Positions 30,048-39,194 of a stretch of 64,000 nt of DNA are shown piece by piece. This stretch comes from Sporosarcina ureae (lineage in GTDB: Bacteria; Bacillota; Bacilli; Bacillales_A; Planococcaceae), in contig NZ_CP015109.1 in the NCBI RefSeq assembly GCF_002082015.1, positions 458,134-522,133 on the forward strand, read 5' to 3'. Every line of letters begins with the position of its first letter. The stretch's first letter is position 1. The notes beneath the pieces were generated by a model. It was not told where the DNA came from. It searched no databases and saw nothing but the letters and a program-made list of their open reading frames with translations. The translations under genes and the position numbers were made by a program.

Positions 30048-30206
30048 TATGCTCACCCCTATTCAAGTGAATATACTACAAGATTAACATGACTTAATCA
30101 ACTATTTAGAACTTAATGACCGATAACTACCAGCCTAATATGTATCATTATTCATGTTCTAGCTTATGTAGTTTCCTCACGTCTATACATGAAGTTCTTT
30201 TATTTA

Positions 30207-30242
30207 AGAAAAACAAGGTACGGACAAACCGTACCTTGTTAC
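30207..30242 (-). terminator. tig terminator
   Basis: AACAAGGTACGG and CCGTACCTTGTT form a perfect 12-bp stem with a 5-base loop, followed by TTT C TTA. Confidence 0.88.
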
Positions 30243-30257
30243 AATCATATTGAAAGA

Positions 30258-31544
30258 TTAATCGATGATTTTAGCGTTGTCAACAAGTAGTTGTACTGTT
30301 TTATTGAAACGAAGATCGTTCTCAAGTACAGATGTGCCACCAAGAGTCGTCTTGATTTGCTCAACTTCCATACCGAATTGCTCAGACATCTTTTCAAGTT
30401 CAGCATTTACTTCTTCTTCTGGAACTTCTACATTTTCAACAGCACCGATTGCTTCAAGTGTCAATGAAACACGAACGCGGCTTAATGCGTCGTCTTTCAT
30501 CTGGTCGCGAAGTGTTTGTTCGTCTTGACCAGAGAACTGGAAGTAAAGATCCAAGTTCATACCTTGCATTTGTAGACGTTGTTCGAAGTCCTGCATCATA
30601 CGATCCGTTTCTGAATCGATCATGGCTTGTGGAATGTCCATCTCAGCGTTGCTTGCAGCTTGTTCTACTAAATCGTCACGAAGAGCTGTTTCAGAATCAT
30701 TCTTTTTCACTTCTTCAGCTTCTTCTTTTAACTTCGTGCGTAGTTCTTCTACTGAAGATACGCTCTCGTCGATTTCTTTCGCTAACTCATCATCAAGTTC
30801 AGGAACTTCTTTAGACTTAATTTCGTTAACTTTCACTTTGAATGTAGCAGGCTTTCCAGCTAATTCAGTAGCGTGATATTCTTCAGGGAAAGTAATTTCA
30901 ATTTCTTTTTCTTCTCCTGTTTTCATGCCGACTACTTGCTCTTCGAATCCTGGAATAAATGAACCAGAACCTACTTCAAGTTCGTAGTTATCAGACTGTC
31001 CGCCTTCGAATGCTTCGCCATCAGCGAATCCTTCGAAATCGATTGTAGCTGTATCGCCATTTTCAACAACGCCGTCTTCTTTAACTACCATTTCTGCTAG
31101 TGCTTCAGTACGTTGTTCAAGCTGTGCGTCTACTTCTTCGTCTGTTACTTCAACTGCTTGACGAGTTACTTCAAGACCTTTGTATTCACCAAGCTTAACT
31201 TCTGGCTTAAGAGCTACGATAGCAGTGAAAACGACAGGCTCGCCTTTTTCTAGCTTTTCGATGTCAATTTCAGGCGCAGCAATTGGATCAACGTCTGCTT
31301 CGTCTACTGCAGCAGAGTATGCTCCAGGTAGTACGATATCGATCGCATCATTGTAAAGTGATTCTTCACCGTACATTTTGTTGAACATTTTACGTGGCAT
31401 TTTCCCTTTACGGAAACCAGGTGCCTGTACTTTCTTCACTACTTTTTTGAACGCTTCATCTAATGCTTCGTTGAAACGATCTACAGAAACTTCAAACGTA
31501 AGTTTCCCTTCACTACCTTCTAATTTTTCCCATTTAACTGTCAT
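30258..31544 (-). CDS. tig: Trigger factor, ribosome-bound chaperone and prolyl isomerase
   Basis: A 428-residue protein. The N-terminal ribosome-binding domain contains the signature [12 protein letters not shown], the FKBP-type domain runs from about residue 150 to 240 ([20 protein letters not shown]), and the C-terminal chaperone domain is helical and very acidic. The ATG at 31544 has GGAGG eight bases upstream. It is transcribed from a promoter about 200 bases upstream and ends at its own terminator. Confidence 0.97.
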   Translation of the reverse strand: MTVKWEKLEGSEGKLTFEVSVDRFNEALDEAFKKVVKKVQAPGFRKGKMPRKMFNKMYGEESLYNDAIDIVLPGAYSAAVDEADVDPIAAPEIDIEKLEKGEPVVFTAIVALKPEVKLGEYKGLEVTRQAVEVTDEEVDAQLEQRTEALAEMVVKEDGVVENGDTATIDFEGFADGEAFEGGQSDNYELEVGSGSFIPGFEEQVVGMKTGEEKEIEITFPEEYHATELAGKPATFKVKVNEIKSKEVPELDDELAKEIDESVSSVEELRTKLKEEAEEVKKNDSETALRDDLVEQAASNAEMDIPQAMIDSETDRMMQDFEQRLQMQGMNLDLYFQFSGQDEQTLRDQMKDDALSRVRVSLTLEAIGAVENVEVPEEEVNAELEKMSEQFGMEVEQIKTTLGGTSVLENDLRFNKTVQLLVDNAKIID

Positions 31545-31745
31545 ATGTATGACCTCCAAATCATTTGCAATACTTTTATTTTTATTTTAATCAATTATAC
31601 CTTCTACTGATTGTATCTCATTTTTTCTGTACGTCCTAAAAAATTTCGACACTCTTTGAAGGCTTTACCTGAATCAGCCTATTTTGTTTCGCTTGTAAGT
31701 AGCGACAACGTTACTGAGGACAGATAAGCAGTTGACAACCATTTT

Positions 31746-31773
31746 AGTATAACATAGTCTATTCATCTTTCAA
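31746..31773 (-). promoter_or_regulatory. Promoter of tig
   Basis: TTGAAA (31773-31768), 16-base spacer, TATACT (31751-31746) with extended TG. It implies a 5' leader of roughly 190 bases before tig, in which I see no riboswitch signature. Confidence 0.6.
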
Positions 31774-31786
31774 GAATTAATCACTG

Positions 31787-32752
31787 TCAGTTTTCCATTT
31801 CTTCATCCACCGAACGTATGAACGTTAGTAATGAAGATTCCTCAGTCTGCTTACCATACAATAACTGCTTTGTATACGCGACATACGCTCCTGCTACCTC
31901 TTCCGCTGTGTAAGGACCCCAGTGGAACGGAAACAATAAGACGCTGTACTTAAGAATCAGATTGACAACCAGCTCACTAGCGGTTGGGTCTTTCTCAAAT
32001 TGTGATTTTGCGAGAAACTGCACTTCTCCAATAAATTGATCTTCTTCGGGTGATACTAATCTTGATGGATTCGCTTCAGTTTCGAAGTGGTATTTTCGAA
32101 CAGCTATCGACTCTTGGTATCCCGCTTGTTGCAATAACATCAATGCATAAGTTTTGACTACAGGTAACGAATCCTTTTCTTCAATCACCTCTACTAGCAA
32201 CGGTATATGCGGCTGTAATTTCTGATGTTGCAACGATAATAAAAATTCCTGTTGCTCCAACGATCCCCATTGGTAAAATTGCTCGCTTGTGATAGAGGGC
32301 TCTTCAATAGAAGGTTCTTCGTAACGTTCAGATAATCGGTTATTCAATTCCCGTAAGTATTGAAACTTCTGCAAGCTATAATCCGGGATGATTTCTTTCT
32401 CCAACAAACCTTGTATCGTCAGCTCTACCTCGGCGTATTGCTGTAACTGAATCGAGATCGAAAGATAAAGCTCAAGTAATTCTATGTAATCGCCTGCTTG
32501 GTTTTGCATAGCGAGAAGGGTAAATTCTTTCGCTCGTTCATACTCTTTCATTTCATATAAAGAAATAGCTAAGCCATCGAAAACTGTGTAATCTTCAGGA
32601 TTAATTTCCAATACAGATTCGAAATTTCGGACTGCCTCTTCATGTAGATCTCGTTCCATTGCTTGTCTGCCTTGCTGATGGAGGCGTTCGAGTGTTCCAG
32701 GGAAAACAACCACATTTCCTTTTCTAATAACTTGTCTGCGCTTCTTTTGCAT
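31787..32752 (-). CDS. TPR repeat protein (YsoA-like)
   Basis: A 321-residue protein with tetratricopeptide repeats in the first 110 residues (AVRNFESVLEINPEDYTVFDGLAI and the following EYERAKEFTLLAM unit) and a helical remainder. In B. subtilis a TPR protein, YsoA, lies immediately upstream of tig, so this is probably its counterpart. TPRs imply protein binding; the partner is unknown. The ATG at 32752 has CAGGTG upstream. Confidence 0.78.
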   Translation of the reverse strand: MQKKRRQVIRKGNVVVFPGTLERLHQQGRQAMERDLHEEAVRNFESVLEINPEDYTVFDGLAISLYEMKEYERAKEFTLLAMQNQAGDYIELLELYLSISIQLQQYAEVELTIQGLLEKEIIPDYSLQKFQYLRELNNRLSERYEEPSIEEPSITSEQFYQWGSLEQQEFLLSLQHQKLQPHIPLLVEVIEEKDSLPVVKTYALMLLQQAGYQESIAVRKYHFETEANPSRLVSPEEDQFIGEVQFLAKSQFEKDPTASELVVNLILKYSVLLFPFHWGPYTAEEVAGAYVAYTKQLLYGKQTEESSLLTFIRSVDEEMEN

Positions 32753-32839
32753 TGTAATCACCTGCCTGCTTTGTTCCTTTCACTATAGCACAGCATTCTC
32801 AATCGATTCCAGCTTGACGCCACGAACGATAGGAAGCGA

Positions 32840-33772
32840 CTACACTAGCGACTTATCCGCCACATACCACTTCCGCTGATCTACTTCACAAATGACCGGC
32901 TGACTAGTAGTTGTCCCAATATATTCCCCATCGGTATGGCAACCTACTGCCCGATCTATTTCCATGATGAATTGGTCACTGTTATAAGTAGAAACTCCTT
33001 TTACATTCGTATGACTTCCATTGAATACAGTTAGAAACACCGCTAGAAATTTCAGCACAGAAATAGAATGGACAACCGTCAGCTCGAACTCTCCATCATC
33101 ATATACAGAATGAGGAGAAATTTTCATACCGCCACCGTAATATTTTTGATTGCTGACGGTAATCATCCAAACGTTGTGAAACATGCGAGTATCCGAACCG
33201 ATTTGAATCTTCGCGTTAAAAGGTTTAAAGGCAAGCAAACTACGCACTACAGTCAAAGCGTACACTACGCTGCCGAGCTTCCATTTATTTAACGTCCTTT
33301 TAATAGTAGACTGGCTAGCTGCCAATGAAATATTCGCATCTAGGCCGAAACCACAATTACTTGCAAAATAGCGTTGATGTGTGTTGCTCAGTTGAACGGA
33401 GCCAAAGTCTACAGTTTTTCGTTTAATTGGCTCTGTTGCTATATACGATTCCACTTCCTGCAAACTAGTGAATGCTGGAAACTCTCTTGCAAAATCATTA
33501 CCAGATCCGGCTTTCATGATTCCGACTGTTATATGAGGATAACCTGCTACGCCATTTAGCACTTCATGGATTGTCCCATCTCCACCTATTATGACGAGCA
33601 ACAATGGCATGGTGGCTTGTCCAGCAAGATGCTGTGCCAGTTCTTTCGCATGATCACGTCGCTTCGTCAGATGGTATGGGTAGTGGTAGTTGATATTCTT
33701 TCGCAAGCTGGCCCACAACTTGGCTCCCTGGCCATCTCCAGCTTGTTCATTGATGATGAAATGTACATCCAT
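32840..33772 (-). CDS. Diacylglycerol/lipid kinase family protein
   Basis: A 310-residue lipid kinase. The nucleotide motif is LLVIIGGDGTIHEVLNGVAG near residue 50, followed by GIMKAGSGNDFARE, and the C-terminal beta-sandwich has ISPHSVYDDGEFELTVV and HTDGEY, as in DgkB/YegS enzymes. Soluble and cytoplasmic. Start at 33772 is chosen for AGAGG eight bases upstream. Confidence 0.88.
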   Translation of the reverse strand: MDVHFIINEQAGDGQGAKLWASLRKNINYHYPYHLTKRRDHAKELAQHLAGQATMPLLLVIIGGDGTIHEVLNGVAGYPHITVGIMKAGSGNDFAREFPAFTSLQEVESYIATEPIKRKTVDFGSVQLSNTHQRYFASNCGFGLDANISLAASQSTIKRTLNKWKLGSVVYALTVVRSLLAFKPFNAKIQIGSDTRMFHNVWMITVSNQKYYGGGMKISPHSVYDDGEFELTVVHSISVLKFLAVFLTVFNGSHTNVKGVSTYNSDQFIMEIDRAVGCHTDGEYIGTTTSQPVICEVDQRKWYVADKSLV

Positions 33773-33829
33773 ATGGACCGCCTCTTTCGAAAGCCTTTTC
33801 ATCATAGTAGCAGACTGCCAATTGACTTA

Positions 33830-34459
33830 CTAGACGATTTGATACTTCACTTGCAAACTTGCGCTGATTGTAATCGTTCCGGATTCGATTGGTGTTTTGC
33901 CAGTATCCGCCATGGTCATCGCGCGGAATGCTACTGGTTGGGACGTGTGCTGTTCCTCAATCTTCATTGGAATTGGCCGGTTCTGTAATTTCAACGAAGT
34001 CCCAATTGTAATCATTTTTGTCTCCGCATCTTGCAAGGCCAGCGCCAATGCTTGCTGATATTGTTCATCTTGATCGGGCATCGTGAATTCGATTGAGCCG
34101 ATTTGATTCGCACCATTTTTGACCGCAAGATCGACGAGTTCACCTGTTTGCGAAAGTTCGTTACTTGTAATGCGAATGGAGTTAACGACTTCATAGCCTT
34201 GGAAGCGCTGGTCACCGTTAATGTATTCATAGACAGGTCGGATTTGAAAATCAATCGTTTGAATAGACGTTTCCGAAATTCCCGCCTTTTGCAACGACTG
34301 AATTACTTGATTCATTCGTCTAGCATTTTCTTGTTGGATTTCTGCGAGTTCCGTACCTCTAGATATAACAGATAGTACAATATGAACCGTACTAGGCGAG
34401 ACTTTCACTGCCCCTTCACCAAATACAGTAATCGTCCGTGTTTCTTGTTCGTAATACAT
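33830..34459 (-). CDS. SIMPL (DUF541) domain protein without signal peptide
   Basis: A 209-residue protein with the SIMPL signature: RTITVFGEGAVKVSPSTVHI at the start, a middle NARRMNQVIQSLQKAGI helix and the closing VAFRAMTMADTG ... PIESGTITISASLQVKYQI. Many family members are exported; this one has no signal sequence from the ATG used (AAAGGAGAG upstream). The function is unknown. Its stop lies 57 bases before the lipid kinase start. Confidence 0.8.
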   Translation of the reverse strand: MYYEQETRTITVFGEGAVKVSPSTVHIVLSVISRGTELAEIQQENARRMNQVIQSLQKAGISETSIQTIDFQIRPVYEYINGDQRFQGYEVVNSIRITSNELSQTGELVDLAVKNGANQIGSIEFTMPDQDEQYQQALALALQDAETKMITIGTSLKLQNRPIPMKIEEQHTSQPVAFRAMTMADTGKTPIESGTITISASLQVKYQIV

Positions 34460-34495
34460 GTAGAACACTCTCCTTTTTACAGTATGATCATTTCT

Positions 34496-34606
34496 ATGCA
34501 CTACCTGAATCTATTTATACTTCTTTTTGTTGTTCTCGCGCTTGAACGGCAATACAGAATTCATCATAACTTAAAGGAAAGGGCTAAGGAGGATGCCTAT
34601 GCGTGA
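34496..34606 (+). CDS. Possible 36-residue membrane peptide
   Basis: MHYLNLFILLFVVLALERQY is a single membrane helix followed by a basic tail (RIHHNLKERAKEDAYA). Its end overlaps the start of the next gene by eight bases (ATGCGTGA), as in coupled genes. There is no convincing Shine-Dalgarno, and the region overlaps the leader of the divergent SIMPL gene, so support is modest. Confidence 0.4.
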   Translation: MHYLNLFILLFVVLALERQYRIHHNLKERAKEDAYA

Positions 34607-34787
34607 AAGAGAAAAACAACTCGCAAAATTAGCATTGCTTGGTGAATCTATCGGCTTATTTGGCCAAGCGCTCTCTGCACTTGCTGCTTATCTTGCATTA
34701 GAAGATGAGGAAGTTGAAGAAGATCAATTGACTAAAATGCAGAAACAGATCGATGACTTACTGAGCGAGATTAGACAGAAGAAGTAA
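34599..34787 (+). CDS. Small coiled-coil protein
   Basis: A 62-residue helical protein (MREREKQLAKLALLGESIGL ... ending KMQKQIDDLLSEIRQKK), with a mildly hydrophobic centre and charged ends. AGGAGG is six bases before the ATG at 34599; an ATG two codons earlier touches that site and is rejected. No family recognised. Confidence 0.65.
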   Translation: MREREKQLAKLALLGESIGLFGQALSALAAYLALEDEEVEEDQLTKMQKQIDDLLSEIRQKK

Positions 34788-34920
34788 AGCATTAGGGTAC
34801 GGGAACGGGCACGACTACAAAAGTAGTAAAAAGCCTATAATGTACATGTCGAAATATCAGACATATCTAGTAGTTACCCAATTTTAGTTTCAAAATTACT
34901 ATTGTTGAATCATTGAAACT

Positions 34921-34961
34921 AAATAAAAAAGCTCTCGATCTATTATGACCGATGAGCTTTG
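34921..34961 (-). terminator. Terminator of the 32-residue peptide gene
   Basis: On the minus strand AAAGCTCATCGGTC and GATCGAGAGCTTT pair around a short AT loop (one mismatch), followed by TTTTTATTT. The orientation fits the small minus-strand gene, not the plus-strand one. Confidence 0.75.
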
Positions 34962-34977
34962 AATATTCGTTTTCATA

Positions 34978-35076
34978 CTAAAATGTGATGAGTCCTTTTT
35001 GTACCGCGAATCCACCTAATGTAAACAAGGCGATGGCAACGAGTGTAATGATGAATAATCGATTATTTCTGTCCAA
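34978..35076 (-). CDS. 32-residue membrane protein (TTG start)
   Basis: The TTG start at 35076 has AAAAAGGTG five bases upstream. The product (fMet)DRNNRLFIITLVAIALFT then LGGFAVQKGLITF is a basic start and one membrane helix. It lies alone between the coiled-coil gene and the HD gene and ends 17 bases before a minus-strand terminator. Good start site, membrane helix and dedicated terminator together support a real small gene. Confidence 0.6.
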   Translation of the reverse strand: MDRNNRLFIITLVAIALFTLGGFAVQKGLITF

Positions 35077-35162
35077 GACGTCACCTTTTTCTCTATCGGA
35101 TAGATTGTGATTGCTAGTTACTTCATTCTATCCTATCGAGTTCAAAATTGGCAATCTATTTT

Positions 35163-35789
35163 TCAATCTATTTCTATTTTTAGTTGATGCAAGAAATTTT
35201 CCATGAAGTCATGTCGTTCTCTCGCTAAACGGGTGCCTTCTTTCGTGACCATCAATTCTTTTAGTAATAATAACTTCTCGTAAAAATGCGTAACTGTAGC
35301 TGTTTCTTTTTTACGATATTCTGATTCTGACATATCCATTCGCGCTTCTTCTTGCTGATCATACAGTTTCCTGCCGCGGGCTCCGCCGAATGCAAATGCA
35401 CGCGCAATTCCTACTGCCCCGATGGCATCCAAGCGGTCAGCATCTCTGACAATAGCGCCTTCTATCGATGTAATATCTTTTGCGTTGCCGCCACTGAAGG
35501 ACACACTTTCAATCGCAGACATCACGTTATCTGTAATCTGTTGAGTCGCACCTATTTTTTCAAGCAACTCCATTGTAGTAACCTTTTGCATCTCTTCATA
35601 TTTCGCATCTTCTACGTCATGCAACAGAACTGCTAATCGTACAACTAGTTCATCTGCACCAGCTTCTGTAGCTAAAATTTTCTCTGCATTTTTCATTACG
35701 CGATCAATATGGTCGAGATCATGACTCGCATCAAATTGATTGTAAATGCCTTCGACTTCTAACCTGCATTTCGCTATCATATCTTGCAT
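35163..35789 (-). CDS. HD-domain phosphohydrolase (YpgQ/YedJ-like)
   Basis: A 208-residue metal-dependent phosphohydrolase. Metal ligands are in SHDLDHIDRVM (first His), LAVLLHDVEDAKY (HD pair) and IVRDADRLDAIGAVGIAR (Asp). The pattern matches the YpgQ/YedJ group, some of which hydrolyse nucleotides or diphosphates. GGGGAAGG precedes the ATG. Confidence 0.87.
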   Translation of the reverse strand: MQDMIAKCRLEVEGIYNQFDASHDLDHIDRVMKNAEKILATEAGADELVVRLAVLLHDVEDAKYEEMQKVTTMELLEKIGATQQITDNVMSAIESVSFSGGNAKDITSIEGAIVRDADRLDAIGAVGIARAFAFGGARGRKLYDQQEEARMDMSESEYRKKETATVTHFYEKLLLLKELMVTKEGTRLARERHDFMENFLHQLKIEID

Positions 35790-36198
35790 AGGATTCCTTC
35801 CCCTCTTTTACATTAGTTATATACGGATACCTCTTCGAAAATCAATTCCTTGTGAAGACGTATAATGTACACTTCATTGAATTACCGAAAAGAATCGTTA
35901 CCGATGTCGCTCATTTTTAAGAGGAGCTTACCGAACTTCCGAAAGCTCCACCGTAATAGAGTTTACCACGCTCATCAACGTCGTGAATACCTTCTCCGCC
36001 AAGTTTTATCGTACTATGTGCTGATTGAACAACCATACCCAACCTGTTTACGGTTCCTTGAACGATATTCCATATGTGATCATCCTTAGATACTGAATGG
36101 AAGACACAACAAAACTTATCGATGGAGATTTCAGAAAAATTTTACAGAGTCAAATGCAGACGTTTTTCGACAAAAAAAGTTCCCTACTTATAACCGTT
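35790..36198. other. Intergenic stretch with a decayed-looking minus-strand reading frame
   Basis: No convincing gene. On the minus strand a frame stays open from 36141 to a TAA at 35917. Its only internal ATG (36036) would give a 39-residue product starting MVVQSAHSTIKLGGEGIHDV. The composition looks protein-like but there is no start for the whole stretch, so it may be the 3' remnant of a lost gene. The rest is AT-rich with nothing recognised before the promoter at 36199. Confidence 0.3.
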
Positions 36199-36227
36199 GA
36201 CAATTTGCCAACAAACAATTATTCTTT
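36199..36227 (+). promoter_or_regulatory. SigA-type promoter of the HTH-DUF1232 gene
   Basis: TTGACA (36199-36204), 17-base spacer, TATTCT (36222-36227). The ATG is about 50 bases downstream with GGAGGGG in front of it. Confidence 0.78.
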
Positions 36228-36277
36228 TAAAGAAGTAGATATTTTAACAGTTGTTGTAGAAATGGAGGGGTAGTGTC

Positions 36278-36913
36278 ATGTCAGAAGGTAGTCTTGGTCT
36301 GTCTATCGGGCAATTATTGCGTGATGTTTTAAAAGAACGTTCATTGTCCATGCGCAAACTAAGCGAACTTACAGATATTGATACTTCAACTATCTCTAGG
36401 ATCATCAACGACAAGCGCAAAGCAACACTAGACCATTTAGAGAAATTTGCGAGCATTTTGGAAATCCCATTAGCCAAACTACTTCAGGCGGCGGGCTATC
36501 CGGTTGATCATAAACACACGATACGTTCTGATTATGATGAAACCATTCAACATTTGGTCAACACGTCGGAACTTCTATCTGCGGATCTCTCTATCGAAAA
36601 AGTTCAACTTCAACTTACAAGTTACGAAGCGTATGTTCAGACGACGGAAGGAAGAAACAGAATTTTATATGACTTCGATAAGAAGTTAAAACAGGCAGGC
36701 GGAGTAGGTCCATTCATCGATCAAATAAAAGACTTATTTACCCGGTTTACAATGCAAGATGTTGCAAAACGTGATCTAACTGTGATCGGTAGTGCTCTAT
36801 TGTACTTTATCGTTCCTGTGGATATCATCCCCGATTACATTTTTGCGGTCGGGTATCTGGACGATGCGATCGCGGTCCAAATTGCTTCAAGCGTACTAAC
36901 AAGGAATACATAA
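36278..36913 (+). CDS. XRE-type HTH protein with DUF1232 domain
   Basis: A 211-residue protein. Residues 8-70 are a helix-turn-helix (MRKLSELTDIDTSTISRIIN, LEKFASILEIPLAKLLQAAG). Residues 160-205 contain the DUF1232 signature VPVDIIPDYIFAVGYLDDAI, normally membrane-associated. The combination of DNA-binding and DUF1232 suggests a membrane-linked regulator, but the target is unknown. GGAGGGG lies upstream of the ATG. The LCP gene follows after 23 bases, so the pair is probably one transcript. Confidence 0.8.
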   Translation: MSEGSLGLSIGQLLRDVLKERSLSMRKLSELTDIDTSTISRIINDKRKATLDHLEKFASILEIPLAKLLQAAGYPVDHKHTIRSDYDETIQHLVNTSELLSADLSIEKVQLQLTSYEAYVQTTEGRNRILYDFDKKLKQAGGVGPFIDQIKDLFTRFTMQDVAKRDLTVIGSALLYFIVPVDIIPDYIFAVGYLDDAIAVQIASSVLTRNT

Positions 36914-36936
36914 TCAGATGAGTAGGTGTGACATTA

Positions 36937-38013
36937 ATGGAAAATAAAGAAACTGGAAAGCGTCGTAAGAAAAAACTTAAAAGAAAATATAAACGGTTAC
37001 TATTCATGGTATTCACTATGCTATTTTTAGCGGGTGGCGGATATGTTGCTGCACAATATTCCAACGGCCTGTCCCTTGCGAATGGTGGCAATACAAATGA
37101 AATACATACAGAACTTAGCGATAGCAGTAATACCTTTTCTGATAGAAATTCCGCCTTTGACGACTTTGAAGGTAGCGAATCACAATTCGGTGAAATTAAC
37201 GTATTATTGATTGGTGATGACGCAAGAGGCGATGAAGATGATACTCGTTCAGACGCTTTAATGATTGGCCACTACGACCAGACAACAAACAAAGTAAAGT
37301 TAATCTCTCTAATGCGTGATACATATGTCGACATTCCAGGCCACGGCATGGAAAAGATCAATGCTGCTTATGCACTCGGTGGACCTGAATTAGTACGACA
37401 AACGATTAAGCATAATTTTGACGTGGATGTACAATATTACGCAATTGTTAATTTCGAAGGTTTCTCTAAAATCGTCGATGTCATTGCACCTGACGGTATT
37501 GAAGTCGATATTCCATATGAAATGTCACACGGCTTAGGTTTAACACTCTACCCTGGCAAGCAAAGATTAAATGGAGATCAATTACTCGGTTACGTCCGCT
37601 TCCGCCACGACATCCACAGTGATTACGGTCGTGTGGAACGTCAGCAAGAAGCGTTAGCAAAACTAAAAGACGAAGCGATGAGTCTACAAACGCTCGTCAA
37701 TATACCAAAACTAATGGGTGTTATTGATCCATATATTGATACGAACATCGACAGTAAAACTATCTTCACTATTGCTAAAGGTATGTTGACTGGCGGAAAG
37801 AATAACGAAATGGAATCACTGCGTATTCCTGTAGAAGGATCATTTGGGGACCTACGTACAGACGTTGGTGCTGTTCTCGAGATTAACCTAGAACAGAACA
37901 AACAAGCATTACGAGAGTTTTTATCGATCGAGGATAAATCCGCAGACGATGGAAGCGAACAAGATGGAGAATATGCAGAAGATCAACCATATATTCAAGA
38001 CCAGCAATTCTAA
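36937..38013 (+). CDS. LytR-CpsA-Psr (LCP) family cell-wall polymer ligase
   Basis: A 358-residue protein that, by family, attaches teichoic acid or similar polymers to peptidoglycan outside the cell. There is a highly basic N-terminus (GKRRKKKLKRKYKR), one membrane helix (residues 22-41), a linker, then the LCP domain: NVLLIGDDARGDEDDTRSDA, LISLMRDTYVDIPGHGMEKI, VRFRHDIHSDYGRVERQQ. Arginines and aspartates of the pyrophosphate pocket are present. It ends in an acidic tail. The ATG at 36937 has AGGTG eight bases upstream. Confidence 0.92.
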   Translation: MENKETGKRRKKKLKRKYKRLLFMVFTMLFLAGGGYVAAQYSNGLSLANGGNTNEIHTELSDSSNTFSDRNSAFDDFEGSESQFGEINVLLIGDDARGDEDDTRSDALMIGHYDQTTNKVKLISLMRDTYVDIPGHGMEKINAAYALGGPELVRQTIKHNFDVDVQYYAIVNFEGFSKIVDVIAPDGIEVDIPYEMSHGLGLTLYPGKQRLNGDQLLGYVRFRHDIHSDYGRVERQQEALAKLKDEAMSLQTLVNIPKLMGVIDPYIDTNIDSKTIFTIAKGMLTGGKNNEMESLRIPVEGSFGDLRTDVGAVLEINLEQNKQALREFLSIEDKSADDGSEQDGEYAEDQPYIQDQQF

Positions 38014-38033
38014 AACGGTATACGAATACAGAA

Positions 38034-38081
38034 GAATAAGCTGTTCCAGTCATCCAACAGACCGGAACAGCTTATTTTTTT
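38034..38081 (+). terminator. LCP gene terminator
   Basis: AATAAGCTGTTCC and GGAACAGCTTATT, with an inner GTC/GAC pair, followed by TTTTTT. Confidence 0.88.
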
Positions 38082-38206
38082 CGTTACATTATTTATATAC
38101 CAGTATGGATTACACTTTTGCCTAGCCTCATTCATGTAGCTCTTCAATAATATGAAACATTTCTTGTGATCCTACATGAAATTCAATTTACATTTTCTAT
38201 TTTATA

Positions 38207-39181
38207 TTACGTGGTTAACACTAATTTCCCCATTGTCTTCCTACCTTGCAATTGTCGCTGTGCTTCTGCTGCCTCTTCCAAATCAAATGTCCCACCTATT
38301 GTTAGTTGTAGGTCTCCATTTCGTACATAGTCTAGTAACTCTTTAAAGCTATTTTGATATACTTCAAAGTTTTTCATAATTTGCGGCAAGAAAAAGCCAA
38401 CGACAGATTGATTCCGTTGCATTAATTCTCCCGCATCCATTGGAGACCGTTCTCCGCTTGCCGCGCCAAAGACTACCATGCGTCCAAATGGTGCAAGACA
38501 TTTTAGTGTTTTTCTAAATATGTCTCCCCCGACCATCTCTAGCGCCACATCTACACCTTTACCATCCGTCAATTCCCGCACCTTTAATTCCCAGCCTTCT
38601 TCTGTGTAGTTGACTAGATGATCTGCACCCATTTCTTTTGCATGTGCTAGCTTTTCCTCACTACTCGCTGTAGCAATAACTTTGCCGGCGCCAAACAGTT
38701 TTGCTAATTGCACTGCGATCGCTCCTACACCACCTGCTGCTGCATGTACAAGAACTGTTTCTCCTTTTTCTAATCGCCCCATAGTCTTTAAGATGTGATA
38801 TGCCGTCTGACCTTGAAGAGGTAGCGCGACTGCGTCGGTATATTCCACGCCGTCTGGAATCGGTGCAAGTGTCATTTCTGGGATTGCTGCATATTCGGAA
38901 TAGCCTGACGATTCAATGAGTGATACAACTCGCATGCCTGGCTTAAAACGCTTCACGTCTTTTCCGACTTCCGTAATAACCCCTGCCACCTCAGCTCCTG
39001 GAACAAAAGGAAGTGGTGTCGGTACTACATACTTTCCTTCACGGCGTGCAACATCTGCATAATTCACACCAATGGCTTTAATTTCCACTAGTACATCTTG
39101 ATCCCCTACAGCTGGTTTATCCATTTTTACAAGTTGAAGAACTTCTGGCCCTCCATACTGTTCTAATTGAATTGCTTTCAT
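38207..39181 (-). CDS. Zinc-independent quinone oxidoreductase (MDR family)
   Basis: A 324-residue medium-chain dehydrogenase/reductase. It begins MKAIQLEQYGGPEVLQL, has the substrate-domain PGAEVAGVITEVGKDV, and the NADPH motif HAAAGGVGAIAVQLAKLFGA. Zinc ligand cysteines of alcohol dehydrogenases are missing, as in quinone or enoyl reductases. AAAGGGG precedes the ATG. It is last in an operon with an acyl-CoA dehydrogenase and an SDR; the physiological substrate is unknown. Confidence 0.88.
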   Translation of the reverse strand: MKAIQLEQYGGPEVLQLVKMDKPAVGDQDVLVEIKAIGVNYADVARREGKYVVPTPLPFVPGAEVAGVITEVGKDVKRFKPGMRVVSLIESSGYSEYAAIPEMTLAPIPDGVEYTDAVALPLQGQTAYHILKTMGRLEKGETVLVHAAAGGVGAIAVQLAKLFGAGKVIATASSEEKLAHAKEMGADHLVNYTEEGWELKVRELTDGKGVDVALEMVGGDIFRKTLKCLAPFGRMVVFGAASGERSPMDAGELMQRNQSVVGFFLPQIMKNFEVYQNSFKELLDYVRNGDLQLTIGGTFDLEEAAEAQRQLQGRKTMGKLVLTT

Positions 39182-39194
39182 GTCATCTTCCCCT

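Noticed and set aside
35865..36089. 74-codon plus-strand frame before the HTH-DUF1232 gene
   Set aside because: Arg/Tyr/Leu-rich translation without a ribosome binding site; the opposite strand looks more protein-like.
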